Shown: positions 8,757 to 17,766, counted from the stretch's first letter. The stretch is DNA of 64,000 bases from DUOH01 sp036562625 (GCA_036562625.1 DATCJV010000037.1:3891-67890), one strand, 5' to 3'. Translations and numbers: made by a program. The notes: a model not told the origin generated them from the sequence alone.

Positions 8757-9320
8757 ATGAAGGCAACTGGAATAGTCCGGAGAATCGATGACCTGGGCCG
8801 AGTGGTAATCCCCAAGGAAATACGGAGAACCCTCCGGATCAGAGAGGGAGATCCTCTGGAAATCTTTGTTGACCGCGAAGGAGAGGTAATTCTAAAAAAG
8901 TATTCGCCCATCGGTGAATTGGGGGACTTTGCCAAAGAATATGCGGAATCCCTGCATGAATCAACTGGACATATCGCCTTAATTGCCGACAGGGATATTG
9001 TGGTGGCGGTGGCGGGGGCTCCCAAAAAAGAGTTTTTAGATAAAGCAATCTCCAAGGCTGTGGAAAAGGCCATTGAAGACCGGAGAGTGGTTCTGATGCC
9101 TAAACCCGGGGATCATAAATACTGTGAAACCTGTGCTGTTTTGGATGATGAAGGTGAGTGTGATTTTACCGCACAGGTTATAGCGCCGATCATTGCTGAA
9201 GGGGATCCCATTGGCGCAGTTATATTAACCTCCAGGGAACCGGGTGTAGTCATGGGAGAAATGGAAGTCAAAATTGCTGAAACCGCCGCCGGGTTTCTGG
9301 CCAAACAGATGGAGCAGTAG
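8757..9320 (+). CDS. spoVT: SpoVT, forespore transition-state regulator
   Basis: SpoVT regulates sigma-G-dependent genes in the forespore. The 187-residue product has an N-terminal AbrB-type swapped-hairpin DNA-binding domain (MKATGIVRRIDDLGRVVIPK, residues 1-50) and a C-terminal GAF-like domain with HIALIADRD, CETCAV and PIGAVILTSR segments. Length and both domains match the family. It follows mfd as in Bacillus, with its own possible sigma-G promoter. GAGGGAAAATTAGAGG precedes the ATG, so the effective ribosome site is somewhat ambiguous. Confidence 0.96.
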   Translation: MKATGIVRRIDDLGRVVIPKEIRRTLRIREGDPLEIFVDREGEVILKKYSPIGELGDFAKEYAESLHESTGHIALIADRDIVVAVAGAPKKEFLDKAISKAVEKAIEDRRVVLMPKPGDHKYCETCAVLDDEGECDFTAQVIAPIIAEGDPIGAVILTSREPGVVMGEMEVKIAETAAGFLAKQMEQ

Positions 9321-9442
9321 ATTAGTCAGGAAAACAACAACGGAAAACATTATCCAAAGACTGTGTGCGCCATCAAGTACAGTCGAATGAAAAGAAGAGA
9401 AGCGCTCCGTACTGACGCGCGCGTGATCATCAATGGTTTTGA

Positions 9443-9464
9443 AACCCCGGAAAGACCCGGGGTT
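9443..9464 (-). terminator. probable terminator of the unknown gene at 9470-9862
   Basis: AACCCCGG and CCGGGGTT form a perfect 8-bp stem with a six-base loop, starting six bases after the stop codon of the minus-strand gene. The following bases read TTTCAAAACC on that strand, so the U tract is poor. Confidence 0.5.
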
Positions 9465-9469
9465 ACCAA

Positions 9470-9862
9470 CTATTTGGGACGAGTCGGCGCCATCATCCCG
9501 AGCAGGCTGGTTAGTAAAGCCGGATTGAAAGGTTGGTTTCCCCCGTGCGATGCTGAAGTGATGAACGGCCATAAAGTCATCAGCTGTTGAAGGGCAGGGT
9601 TTTGGGATTGCCCTACATAGAAACTGATTAATTGCCACAATTGATCTGTGTTTAATTGGCCATTCTGATCAAAGACTTTCAGTAATAGGTTCAGCACTTC
9701 TTGTCCTTTGGGACTTAGTTTGGGCGCTACTTCCCGGAGGGCTTCCAGATCTTCCGGAGGTAACCCTGCTCTCTTCTGAGAAACCTCATTTTCCGTTTTT
9801 CCTAGAGAACGTCTTTTATACACACGTTTACGAGGAAAAATCTTTTCCTCTTTTTCGGACAT
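9470..9862 (-). CDS. Hypothetical protein, basic N terminus
   Basis: A 130-residue protein that I do not recognise. Reality is supported by GAGGAGG eight bases before the ATG and by a hairpin just after the stop. The first 35 residues are rich in Lys, Arg and Glu (PRKRVYKRRSLG), then comes a helical, Leu-rich middle (LEALREVAPKLSPKGQEVL) and a Gln/Asn/Pro-containing tail ending LLGMMAPTRPK. There is no signal peptide or membrane segment. It lies opposite to and between spoVT and the TM1266-like gene, which might suggest a spore or regulatory role, but that is only position. Confidence 0.75.
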   Translation of the reverse strand: MSEKEEKIFPRKRVYKRRSLGKTENEVSQKRAGLPPEDLEALREVAPKLSPKGQEVLNLLLKVFDQNGQLNTDQLWQLISFYVGQSQNPALQQLMTLWPFITSASHGGNQPFNPALLTSLLGMMAPTRPK

Positions 9863-9950
9863 ACCTGTACCTCCTCGCCCGATGTTTACTTCAAGGTATG
9901 CGCTTTCCGGGAAAAAAGTGTCTGTCCAGTAAAAGATGGAGGATTAGTCT

Positions 9951-10193
9951 ATGAGAAACAAGTTGACAGTGGTAGGACTATTGGTTAATAACCGGTCCGG
10001 TTCGGCGCCAAAAGTGCAGGAGATCATCACCAGGCATGGAACGGATGTCCTTTGCCGGATGGGGGTACCGACTCAAGATAAAGAGAATGGGTTAATCACT
10101 TTGGTCATGGACGGACCAGAGACTTCCATCCAAGAGTTGATCAGCGATCTACAAGTTACAAAAGACGTTGTTGTACAGACCATGTCTTTCTAG
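9951..10193 (+). CDS. TM1266-type iron-only hydrogenase system regulator (ACT-like)
   Basis: The 80-residue product resembles the small TM1266 family, an ACT/NikR-C-like fold annotated as iron-only hydrogenase system regulator. Visible features are the first strand LTVVGLLVNNR, an exposed helix KVQEIITRHG, the strand DVLCRMGVP and the GLITLVMDG segment, ending in a VVQTMSF strand. In other Clostridia these genes often accompany hydEFG and [FeFe]-hydrogenase genes; none is present here, so the gene stands alone between an unknown gene and a HAD phosphatase. GATGGAGGA precedes the ATG. Ligand and target are unknown. Confidence 0.75.
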   Translation: MRNKLTVVGLLVNNRSGSAPKVQEIITRHGTDVLCRMGVPTQDKENGLITLVMDGPETSIQELISDLQVTKDVVVQTMSF

Positions 10194-10253
10194 GAAATGC
10201 TTGAGTATGCAGTGCACACGAGTCCGAGGGCGTGCTGGCATATTATATGGCAT

Positions 10254-10289
10254 AAAAAAAGTGTTACGCTTTTTGTGTAACACTTTTTT
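10254..10289 (+). terminator. bidirectional intrinsic terminator
   Basis: GTGTTAC (10261-10267) pairs with GTAACAC (10277-10283), flanked by seven A before and six T after. It can end both the TM1266-like gene (plus strand) and the HAD gene (minus strand). Confidence 0.9.
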
Positions 10290-10386
10290 GTATAATGTAC
10301 GTAAAAAATGAATTTTGTAATGGATTACCACTTTACTAGTTGAGTCCAAGTCATCTATGACCAGAAACGCTGAAAAGTAACGGTTT

Positions 10387-11097
10387 TTACCTGGAAGATA
10401 TTTCCTTAATGATCAAGGGCAGTTCTTCCAAGGAACACTGAAAATCCGGCTTGACCTGTATCTCGCCTCTACTTATTAAGTGGTCCGTAATCAGGCAGGT
10501 TTTCATCCCAAGGTATGAGGCGACCAGATCTTCCTCCATATCGTTACCAATCATCATACACTCATGTGGATTAAGCGCAAGACGCTCCATGATTTCCTGG
10601 AAGTATTCGCGATTCGGTTTACAAAAATGCATGTCTTCCAGAGCAGTAATCAGCCGGAAAGGGATCTCATGGCAATTGATCCAAGCCAGTCTTTCTAAGA
10701 TGGCTTGAAGCGGAAAGAGAGGATTGGTTGCTAAAGTTACGGAGAATCCTTCACGTAGCGCATAATCAAGCACCAGGCGTGGTGTGTCCGTTGGTACTAT
10801 GTGTTTTTTCAGCTTCGGAAAGTCGTGGTCATAAAACCTTTGAAAGATCGGCTCTAATTCCGGACGGGAAATACCGATTCGTTCTGTGAAATCCCTCCAA
10901 AACACTTCTTCGTTGGTGAGGTTGGGATCAAGGTTTTTTACCATCGCCATTGTACTGGCCATTAGCTGGGCGCCAAATTCTTTCTCTGGAATATTCGGAA
11001 AATGTAAAGCTAAAGCGTGTATATAATGTTTCATAAAAAATTCCAGGTCGATCGGGAGTAATGTCCCGTCTAAATCGAAGAGTAGATGCTTGATCAT
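10387..11097 (-). CDS. HAD-superfamily hydrolase
   Basis: The 236-residue protein has all four HAD motifs: FDLDGTLLP at the start (nucleophile Asp), LATNPLFP (motif II), a CKPNREYF lysine (motif III) and MIGNDMEEDL (motif IV). The inserted cap after motif I is helical, as in type C1 phosphatases. The substrate cannot be told; phosphoglycolate-phosphatase-like or nucleotidase activity is possible. AAGAAAGGAAG lies upstream of the ATG. It is transcribed divergently from the rhomboid gene. Confidence 0.9.
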   Translation of the reverse strand: MIKHLLFDLDGTLLPIDLEFFMKHYIHALALHFPNIPEKEFGAQLMASTMAMVKNLDPNLTNEEVFWRDFTERIGISRPELEPIFQRFYDHDFPKLKKHIVPTDTPRLVLDYALREGFSVTLATNPLFPLQAILERLAWINCHEIPFRLITALEDMHFCKPNREYFQEIMERLALNPHECMMIGNDMEEDLVASYLGMKTCLITDHLISRGEIQVKPDFQCSLEELPLIIKEISSR

Positions 11098-11161
11098 TAA
11101 GTTTCTTCCTTTCTTTTTTTTAAATCAAATGAAGCTCATGACTAGGAGTGGTTTTGTTACG

Positions 11162-11190
11162 TAGACAAATTTTTATAATTATTCTATCAT
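11162..11190 (+). promoter_or_regulatory. possible sigma-A promoter of the rhomboid gene
   Basis: TAGACA at 11162-11167 and TATCAT at 11185-11190 are spaced 17 bp, each one base from consensus, in the divergent region between the HAD and rhomboid genes. Confidence 0.5.
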
Positions 11191-11279
11191 TATCCATCTG
11201 TTTCCTCCCCAGTTATTGCAGTTCCGGAAAGAGGGATTAAATAATCGACACCGAATATCCAAGGGAGGAGGTTATCCTA

Positions 11280-12716
11280 GTGAAATCAATGGGATTAGTG
11301 GAACGAATTTGCGCATTAGGTTATGAAGAGGTACCAGCGGAGGCCGTAGGGTATAGGGTCTTTTTGCGGAAAGAACCGTTTCTGCGCAAGGTTTTTGTTT
11401 TAAGTGATAATGGCGATGATTTCCTCAAATGGAAAGAGTTCTTAAAGAAAACTGTCTTGCCTCTGCAGAGCGGGGAGTCGGCTTTCACCGTAGCTCTCCT
11501 CCTGCCACCGGGAGAGAAGGTCAGCCCGTTCTTGGCGGAGTATAACTGGATTGATACTATATGGAGCACTACTGGTTATGGGGTAAAGACCATTAAAAAC
11601 GAAGCAAGCGCAGAACAGCATTGGATGATCGAGGAAAGATTAATCTCTTCGACACTTGATCCGGTTCCGCAACAAAAAGAAGAGGTCGTGATCTATGAGG
11701 GCTCTATCGTTCCTTACCTACTGTTGGCAGTAAATCTTTTGCTGTTTATATTAACCATCAGGCATGGTGATAGTCAAGATATTGAGGTCTTGATTAAAAT
11801 GGGAGCCAAGTATAACCCAGGAATTTGGCTGGGTGAATGGTGGCGGCTACTCACCCCGCTCTTTCTGCATGCCGGATTCTTACATTTTTTTATGAATTCA
11901 TATGCCCTTTATCAATTAGGAGTAGTGGTTGAACGGCTCTTTGGGAGAGAAAGATTCTTCTTTATCTATTTCTGCTCAGGAATTTTTGGCTCGGCCGTTG
12001 GCGCTTTCTTCCGTCCCGAGGCAATCTCCGTGGGGGCCTCAGGAGCGATCTTTGGCCTGTTCGGCGCCTTAGTATATTTCGGGTTGAGAAAGCCGGCAGC
12101 TTCCCGCCGCTTCTTTGGACGGTCGCTCTGGGTGACCATCGGGGTCAATCTCTTGCTGGGTTTTGTAATTCCGGGCATTGATTATCTTGCGCATCTGGGG
12201 GGACTAGTGGGGGGAGTATTGTGCGCCACTGCCGTCGGACTTGGACAAAAAGACATTCTTAGAAAAAGATGGTTTTGGCAGGGCGCTTACTTACTCTTTT
12301 TTTCCGTAGCGGTTTGGCTGGCTCTCACTCCGCCGGCAGTTAATTGGTATCAACCGTTGGAAGAGGGAAGAATCGCTCTGCAACAGGGGAACACCGCTCA
12401 AGCCATCAGCAGCCTAGAAGAGAGTTATCATTTGAAGCCCGATAATTCTTTGGTCCGGGCTTATCTCTTGCAGGCTTATATATCCAGTCTACCTCAGTTG
12501 TACGAAGAAAATGATGCAGAAGCAATAGTCCGGACCTATCAGCGGATGATTCAGATCGAAGATTACTGGGTATATCATTTTAACTTGGGAAGGACTTATT
12601 TTTACCAGCAGCAGTATGCGGCCGCCAAGAAGGAATTTTTAGAGGTTTTGAGGTTAAACCCGGAAAATCAAGATGCCCGCCGGATCCTGCAAATATTGGA
12701 GGAGCATGGATACTGA
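11280..12716 (+). CDS. Rhomboid-family intramembrane serine protease with C-terminal TPR repeats (GluP-like)
   Basis: The 478-residue architecture matches B. subtilis GluP (YqgP): a soluble N-terminal domain (about 1-130), a first membrane segment (about 142-160), the rhomboid core, and TPR repeats at about 362-470. Catalytic elements are visible: GASGAIFG with the serine near residue 253 and AHLGG with the histidine near 303; HFFMNSYALYQLG supplies the usual His-x-x-x-Asn. It would cleave membrane proteins inside the bilayer. The start is GTG with GGGAGGAGG about ten bases upstream; an ATG at 11289 is an alternative. A strong hairpin follows the stop. Confidence 0.93.
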   Translation: MKSMGLVERICALGYEEVPAEAVGYRVFLRKEPFLRKVFVLSDNGDDFLKWKEFLKKTVLPLQSGESAFTVALLLPPGEKVSPFLAEYNWIDTIWSTTGYGVKTIKNEASAEQHWMIEERLISSTLDPVPQQKEEVVIYEGSIVPYLLLAVNLLLFILTIRHGDSQDIEVLIKMGAKYNPGIWLGEWWRLLTPLFLHAGFLHFFMNSYALYQLGVVVERLFGRERFFFIYFCSGIFGSAVGAFFRPEAISVGASGAIFGLFGALVYFGLRKPAASRRFFGRSLWVTIGVNLLLGFVIPGIDYLAHLGGLVGGVLCATAVGLGQKDILRKRWFWQGAYLLFFSVAVWLALTPPAVNWYQPLEEGRIALQQGNTAQAISSLEESYHLKPDNSLVRAYLLQAYISSLPQLYEENDAEAIVRTYQRMIQIEDYWVYHFNLGRTYFYQQQYAAAKKEFLEVLRLNPENQDARRILQILEEHGY

Positions 12717-12746
12717 AGGGATACTGAAGAGATCCGAAGGCTGGAA

Positions 12747-12787
12747 AAGCGCTCCCCATAACTTTTCCGCTTTATGGGGAGCTTTTA
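12747..12787 (+). terminator. bidirectional terminator between rhomboid gene and cimA
   Basis: GCTCCCCATAA (12751-12761) pairs perfectly with TTATGGGGAGC (12772-12782), with TTTTATT after it on the plus strand and CGCTTTTCC on the minus strand. The two flanking genes converge on it. Confidence 0.85.
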
Positions 12788-12825
12788 TTAATATAATATG
12801 AATCTCACTTAAAAAAGTAGGGTAT

Positions 12826-14433
12826 TTAGCAGCCGACACGGGAAGGACCTTTGTTGGCTTGTTTTTTTCTTGCTTGCCGTTCCAGGATACCATACTCGAT
12901 ACTGTCCACCAACGCTTGCCAGCTAGCTTCGATAATGTTCTCCGAGGCGCCGACTGTTCCCCAGTGCTTATGACCATCGGAGGTATCAATTAAAACACGG
13001 ACGGCGGCGGCGGTCCCTTTGTTCTCTTCTAGAACGCGCACTTTATAGTCGACCAAATTGAAATCTTTAATTTCCGGGTAAAAACGGAGTAAGGCCTTGC
13101 GAATCGCCATGTCCAAGGCATTAACCGGACCATCGCCTTCTGCGGCGGTTAATTCTTCCTCGCCATTGACCGTAACTTTGATGGTAGCTTCTGTCAAAGC
13201 CGGCTGATTTCCTCTTTTCTCCACAATAATCCTGAACCCGTCCAAAGAAAAAACTTCATCATATAAGTCAAAAGCTTTTTTGATCAGGAGCTCAAAAGAA
13301 GCCTCGGCTGCTTCAAATTGATAGCCTAAGCTCTCCAGCTCTTTGAGTTTATCAGTTAATTCGCCGATCTTCGGATGATCTTTGGTGAGATCGGGAACCA
13401 GTTTTTCGGCTTTAATCAATACTGTACTGCGTCCAGCTTGATCCGACAAGAGAAACCGGCGTTCGTTGCCGACGGAAGACGGGTCAACGTGTTCGAAAGT
13501 ATGCATATTCTTTTTGACGGCGTCTATATGCATACCAGCTTTATGGGCGAAGGCCGACGAACCAACATAAGGCAGGCGTGTGTCATGGGTCAAGTTGGAC
13601 AGTTCCGAGATAAATTTGGATGTTTCCGTTAAAGCGCTTAGATTTGGGGTGATGGCTGATTCATATCCCAGTTTGAGGAGGAGGTTAGGAATGATCGTGC
13701 ACAAATTGGCATTTCCACAGCGTTCGCCGTAGCCGTTGAAAGTCCCCTGTACTTGAACTGCGCCTTCTTGAACCGAAAGGATGGAGATGGCCGTCGCCAT
13801 TCCACAGTCGTTATGGATATGAACACCAAGGGGGGCGGTGATTACTGAACGCACCTTCCGTAAAATCTCTATGGCTTCATATGGTAAGGTTCCACCGTTG
13901 GTATCGCAGAGTACGATAAAATCCGCTCCACCGCGCAGAGCAGCTTGTAAAGTTTGAATGGCATATTCAGGGTTGCGTTTAAATCCGTCATAAAAGTGTT
14001 CCGCATCATAGATTACTTCTTTATTATGCTTTTTTAAATAGGAGACAGAGCCTTCAATAATCTTCAAATTTTCTTCCAAGGAAACACGGAGGACTTCATT
14101 GACATGAAAGTCCCAGGATTTGCCAAAGATGGCGATGGCGGGGGTACCGGCGGCCAGCAAGTTTTGGAGAACCGGATCATTTTCTTCGGTGTTTCCCGCC
14201 CGTCTGGTGCTGCCGAAAGCCACTAATTTAGCGTGGGAAAACTGATAATTGCTGATTTTACGGAAGAATTCCATGTCCTTAGGATTGGAACCCGGCCATC
14301 CTCCTTCAATATAATCCACTCCAAGCTCATCAAGTTTCTTTGCAATCTTGATCTTGTCTTCCACAGAAAAATAGACATTTTCGCCTTGGGCACCGTCGCG
14401 TAGAGTAGTATCATATATCAAGACTTTGGACAT
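12826..14433 (-). CDS. cimA: Citramalate synthase
   Basis: CimA condenses pyruvate and acetyl-CoA to (R)-citramalate, opening a threonine-independent route to 2-oxobutyrate and isoleucine. The 535-residue protein starts with the HMGL-like TIM barrel motif YDTTLRDGAQGENV and has YIEGGWPGSNPKD, CDTNGGTLPYEA, GVHIHNDCGMA and NGYGERCGNANL metal and active-site motifs. A LeuA-type C-terminal dimer/allosteric domain is present. The GWPGSNPKD form and the long linker favour the TIGR00977-type CimA over 2-isopropylmalate synthase. GGAAGGAGG precedes the ATG. A consensus-like promoter lies upstream and no T-box or leader is apparent. Confidence 0.93.
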   Translation of the reverse strand: MSKVLIYDTTLRDGAQGENVYFSVEDKIKIAKKLDELGVDYIEGGWPGSNPKDMEFFRKISNYQFSHAKLVAFGSTRRAGNTEENDPVLQNLLAAGTPAIAIFGKSWDFHVNEVLRVSLEENLKIIEGSVSYLKKHNKEVIYDAEHFYDGFKRNPEYAIQTLQAALRGGADFIVLCDTNGGTLPYEAIEILRKVRSVITAPLGVHIHNDCGMATAISILSVQEGAVQVQGTFNGYGERCGNANLCTIIPNLLLKLGYESAITPNLSALTETSKFISELSNLTHDTRLPYVGSSAFAHKAGMHIDAVKKNMHTFEHVDPSSVGNERRFLLSDQAGRSTVLIKAEKLVPDLTKDHPKIGELTDKLKELESLGYQFEAAEASFELLIKKAFDLYDEVFSLDGFRIIVEKRGNQPALTEATIKVTVNGEEELTAAEGDGPVNALDMAIRKALLRFYPEIKDFNLVDYKVRVLEENKGTAAAVRVLIDTSDGHKHWGTVGASENIIEASWQALVDSIEYGILERQARKKQANKGPSRVGC

Positions 14434-14468
14434 AAGGAGATGCCTCCTTCCGATTAAGTATTGGTCTT

Positions 14469-14497
14469 ATTTTATGCGAGGATAAGTTGAGTGTCAA
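14469..14497 (-). promoter_or_regulatory. sigma-A promoter of cimA
   Basis: On the minus strand TTGACA (14497-14492), a 17-bp spacer and TAAAAT (14474-14469) lie about 35 bp before the cimA start codon. The leader is too short for a T-box or peptide attenuator. Confidence 0.75.
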
Positions 14498-14623
14498 TAT
14501 TCTATGAACGTTTTTGTGTGAAAATACTACAAATGCTTCATACCATGGTCACACAGTCGAATTGCGCTCATAAAATAAAGAGGCGCCCCTATAAAAAGGA
14601 GTTTCCAAGAGAGGGATTTGAGT

Positions 14624-15877
14624 ATGGGCCGTTGGGCATTGGTCAAGGTTGAAGAATTACCACTGGGTGAAAGACCGTTATCTTTTGGGATAAAAGGCCG
14701 TGACGTGCGAGAACTCCAAACAATCCTGCAGGAGTTAAGATTGTTGCCATGCGAACCAACCGGAGAATATGATTATCTGACCATGGAGGCGGTAAGGAAC
14801 TTTCAAAAGAGTTTTTCCATTTATCCGGATGGGAAAGCCGGATTCCAGACTATTAAAATGTTGAAGGAACCCGGTATTCAGGAACGTCTATATGTAAAAG
14901 TTGGTGAGCAAGCGGGTTTGGCAGACCTCGGGTTGGCGAATTCAGTCAATCCGTTGGTGTTCAAGAACCCGGAAAACAGAAGGAAGATTAGGCAACAACC
15001 GGCCAATGGGGAGGTGCTAATCGAGAAGCGGGAAGTCTGGACGGCCGGGTTTGATTTAAAGCGGGAAGAGATCCGGGGTGCAGGTTACTCTGGATTTTTG
15101 CTGGAGACCGGTCATAAGCTGACCGCAGAGCAACAAAGGGACAGCTACGGAAGAGCCATACGGGAAGAGTTGAAGACTTTTCATCTATATTTATTATCGG
15201 TAAACACCAAGGAGGAGAAGAAGGAAGCCTTCTTTGTGCAAAAAGGGGTTGTTTATGACCTAAGAGAGGAGAAACGCATCTCCGGAAAGACCCGGAGGAA
15301 GGTTAGTAAACGGAGACTCCCGTACGGACGGTTGAAGCAGAGGGGCATGGATAATGACTCTTTAGTTTTTTGGTGGTTATCCCCGGGAGAGAAGATTTAT
15401 TGTACTCTTCCCACTCTTCAGGAAGCGGACGGAATAATCGTTACTCCACCCATCCATGTGGAGAGTGGATACTCCCATCAAGTGTGGCAGAGGGAGATCA
15501 GAAGATTGATCCGGGTTTACCCTTGTACCAGAATCCTGGTGCATTTTGACTTAAGAGGACGGGAGAGAACTGGAGACGGGGAAGAAAACTGGCTTACCTT
15601 TTATGAGACGAAAGCCTTACGTTTATCCGGTATGGGGTCCGGCAGCATCACCCGGCGCCGGTTGGAAGACGAAGGGTGGATCCATGTCTGTTATGAAAAA
15701 GAGGGTAAAGCAAGAGAGGCCTTACTTTCGGATATCCATACTTTGCGAGGAATCTTGGCCCGCGTGGATCGGATGAATTTGGCCGGAGTGGTGATTACGG
15801 GCGCCGATTTTATTCAGGAACGGTTGTCAAGTGAACTGAACCGTTTTTTTACCGTGGCTCCTAGAAGGTGGGTCTGA
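14624..15877 (+). CDS. Peptidoglycan-binding domain protein with uncharacterised C-terminal domain
   Basis: The 417-residue protein has an N-terminal PG_binding_1 domain (FGIKGRDVRELQTILQELRL, EYDYLTMEAVRNFQKS, DGKAG; about residues 15-80). The remainder is basic in the middle and ends in an alpha/beta region (ADGIIVTPP, TRILVHFDLRG, LAGVVITGADF) that could be a degenerate TIM barrel of the GH18 kind; the catalytic DxxDxDxE is not visible. No signal peptide or membrane segment is seen, unusual for a wall-binding protein unless it acts in the mother cell on the spore. The ATG at 14624 fits GAGGG; an in-frame TTG at 14618 is less likely. It precedes the SipL-like gene. Confidence 0.8.
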   Translation: MGRWALVKVEELPLGERPLSFGIKGRDVRELQTILQELRLLPCEPTGEYDYLTMEAVRNFQKSFSIYPDGKAGFQTIKMLKEPGIQERLYVKVGEQAGLADLGLANSVNPLVFKNPENRRKIRQQPANGEVLIEKREVWTAGFDLKREEIRGAGYSGFLLETGHKLTAEQQRDSYGRAIREELKTFHLYLLSVNTKEEKKEAFFVQKGVVYDLREEKRISGKTRRKVSKRRLPYGRLKQRGMDNDSLVFWWLSPGEKIYCTLPTLQEADGIIVTPPIHVESGYSHQVWQREIRRLIRVYPCTRILVHFDLRGRERTGDGEENWLTFYETKALRLSGMGSGSITRRRLEDEGWIHVCYEKEGKAREALLSDIHTLRGILARVDRMNLAGVVITGADFIQERLSSELNRFFTVAPRRWV

Positions 15878-15981
15878 ACCGATGGTTCCGCGCATATGAA
15901 TTAGGTGTGAACCCCCGTATATGAAAGCCCTAGAAAGGAGGGTAGGGTTGCGGGTGGATTCGATTTAAGGAGGGAGATACT

Positions 15982-17595
15982 ATGCTGGAATGTCGGTACG
16001 AACAGGTGAGAACAACTCAAGTTCTGGTCGCGGATGAACAGGTCGTTTTTTTAGAGGGTGAACTGGTCTTGCCTGATGTTTGCCGGGAAGTGCGGAAGAT
16101 CTATTCCTGTCGGGGTTATCTGGGTGAAATCAGAGGCGAGCTTGACGGGAAGAGTCTGTCCCTTTCCGGGCAGGTTGAAGCGCACCTGACTTATGAAGGA
16201 CAGACCGGGACGGAAGAGAGGCCAGAATATGGGTATACCTGGCAAGGACCAAATGCGATTGTTTTTGCAGAGAAGATTGTCTTACCTGAAGTCGCAAGCG
16301 GGCAGAACGTGGAGTGGGATTGGGACACGGAGCTTCTCGCTTTTTCCATGGAGGTTTTATCCGGGCGAAAGGTCAGGTTCCATGCGGAAGTGGGTGTAAA
16401 GTTTAAAGCAGGGGTGGAAAAAGCTCTCACCTACCTAAATAATCTGGAGACAGAAGCCAGGATTGAGACGGTTACAGAACGGATCGTCCCGGAAGAGTTG
16501 GTGGCAAGCGTTAAGGGTAGTAAAGAAGTGAACAATCAGTATCAAATATCCTATCCAAAGGCTCCGATTGCCAGAATTATTGGGAGTGATGCCAAACCGG
16601 TCGGGGTGAAGGCGGTTGCTTCCAAGGGACGAGTTACTATAGAGGGTTTTCTGGAGGTTAATGTGGTCTATGTTTCCCTGGGCGCCGATGGGGAGGAGAG
16701 CGGAGTTAAAGCAGTGAATTGGAATCAGCAAAACGGAGGAGCCCTTCCTTTCCAAATTGTTTTAGAGGAACCAAGGGCCCAAACAGAACAGGTCTCTTTT
16801 ACCAGAGTCTGGGTGGAGTCTTTGACGCTGACTTCTCCTCATCCGGAGGTTTGTCGGTTGCAAGCTGTATTGGGAGCAAAGGCGGAACTGCTCAACACCC
16901 GGACTGTGCAAGTAATCGTAGAGGCCACCGTGGAAGCAGGGATTTTGGATGTCCTGCGCCAGGATTGTGAAGTAGAAGAAATTGTCGGCGAAGCGGAGAA
17001 GGTATTACGGCTGGAAAAGAACCTGACTCTGCCTACAGAAAGCCCCAACCTCGAGGAGATACTGATGATCTCCTCTTCCCGGCCGCGGATAATTGAATGC
17101 CAAGCCGACACGGACCGGGTCTTTCTCGAAGGCGAAGTCTACTTCACCCTTCTTTATCTCGGTGAGGGAGAAACAGATGCCGTGTTGACGAGTGCGTTCT
17201 GGGGATCACGGAGCATGGATAAGGCCGTCTTCGGCGAATTTATTGATCTGCCGGGAGTAGAAGAAGGAATGTCCGCCTCAGTTTACCTGGAGGAAGACGG
17301 AATTGATCTGGAGATTATGGATGAGCGTTCCGTAAAGGTAAGTGTTGCCTACCGGGTGCGAGTGACCGTGAAAGCCAAAAAAAGGCTCTCTGTAGTTCGG
17401 GACTGCGCCTTAGTTACCGAAGATGAACGACCCAAACCCAGTATGCTCTTTTATTTTGTGCAAAAAGGCGATAACTTGTGGAAAGTAGCCAGACGTTATA
17501 ATACCACAATGAAAGCTATTGCCGAAGCTAATAACCTGCCGGAAGAGGAGGAATTGGTGGAAGGGAGAAAGCTGCTTATTCACATAAAGAGATAA
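15982..17595 (+). CDS. SipL-like SPOCS (DUF3794) and LysM domain protein
   Basis: The 537-residue protein contains repeated DUF3794/SPOCS modules, each with a VFLEGEL-type strand and a Val-rich CR-V-Y segment, and a C-terminal LysM domain (FVQKGDNLWKVARRYNTT, about residues 488-535). This is the architecture of Clostridioides difficile SipL, which binds SpoIVA through the LysM part and is needed for spore coat assembly. No signal peptide is present, consistent with action in the mother-cell cytoplasm. AGGAGG precedes the ATG. It follows the peptidoglycan-binding protein gene and ends at a strong terminator, so the two may form a spore unit. Confidence 0.87.
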   Translation: MLECRYEQVRTTQVLVADEQVVFLEGELVLPDVCREVRKIYSCRGYLGEIRGELDGKSLSLSGQVEAHLTYEGQTGTEERPEYGYTWQGPNAIVFAEKIVLPEVASGQNVEWDWDTELLAFSMEVLSGRKVRFHAEVGVKFKAGVEKALTYLNNLETEARIETVTERIVPEELVASVKGSKEVNNQYQISYPKAPIARIIGSDAKPVGVKAVASKGRVTIEGFLEVNVVYVSLGADGEESGVKAVNWNQQNGGALPFQIVLEEPRAQTEQVSFTRVWVESLTLTSPHPEVCRLQAVLGAKAELLNTRTVQVIVEATVEAGILDVLRQDCEVEEIVGEAEKVLRLEKNLTLPTESPNLEEILMISSSRPRIIECQADTDRVFLEGEVYFTLLYLGEGETDAVLTSAFWGSRSMDKAVFGEFIDLPGVEEGMSASVYLEEDGIDLEIMDERSVKVSVAYRVRVTVKAKKRLSVVRDCALVTEDERPKPSMLFYFVQKGDNLWKVARRYNTTMKAIAEANNLPEEEELVEGRKLLIHIKR

Positions 17596-17608
17596 AGGTC
17601 TCCGCACC

Positions 17609-17643
17609 AAGTAGCCACCGGTTACCGGTGGCTACTTTATTTC
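17609..17643 (+). terminator. intrinsic terminator after the SipL-like gene
   Basis: A perfect 13-bp stem, AAGTAGCCACCGG (17609-17621) with its complement at 17625-17637, a TTA loop and a following TATTTC. Confidence 0.9.
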
Positions 17644-17667
17644 ATGGGAAAAGTAAAACCGACGGGG

Positions 17668-17696
17668 TTGACAAGCCTAAGGGTTTGTTTTATATT
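17668..17696 (+). promoter_or_regulatory. sigma-A promoter of the FmdB-like gene
   Basis: Exact TTGACA at 17668-17673, a 17-bp spacer and TATATT at 17691-17696, 70 bp before the start codon. Confidence 0.8.
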
Positions 17697-17766
17697 TATA
17701 GGTTGATGGGGTATAGTTGGGGTCTCCCAAACCTGATCCAATCATCATATAGCTGGAGGTGCAGGG

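Noticed and set aside
9363..9590. 75-codon plus-strand frame overlapping the minus-strand gene at 9470-9862
   Set aside because: No ribosome site, low-complexity composition, and it runs over the terminator hairpin and the better-supported antisense gene.
15890..15925. GCATATG ... CGTATATG as a sigma-E promoter of the SipL-like gene
   Set aside because: Spacing is too long and the -10 matches at only about half its positions.
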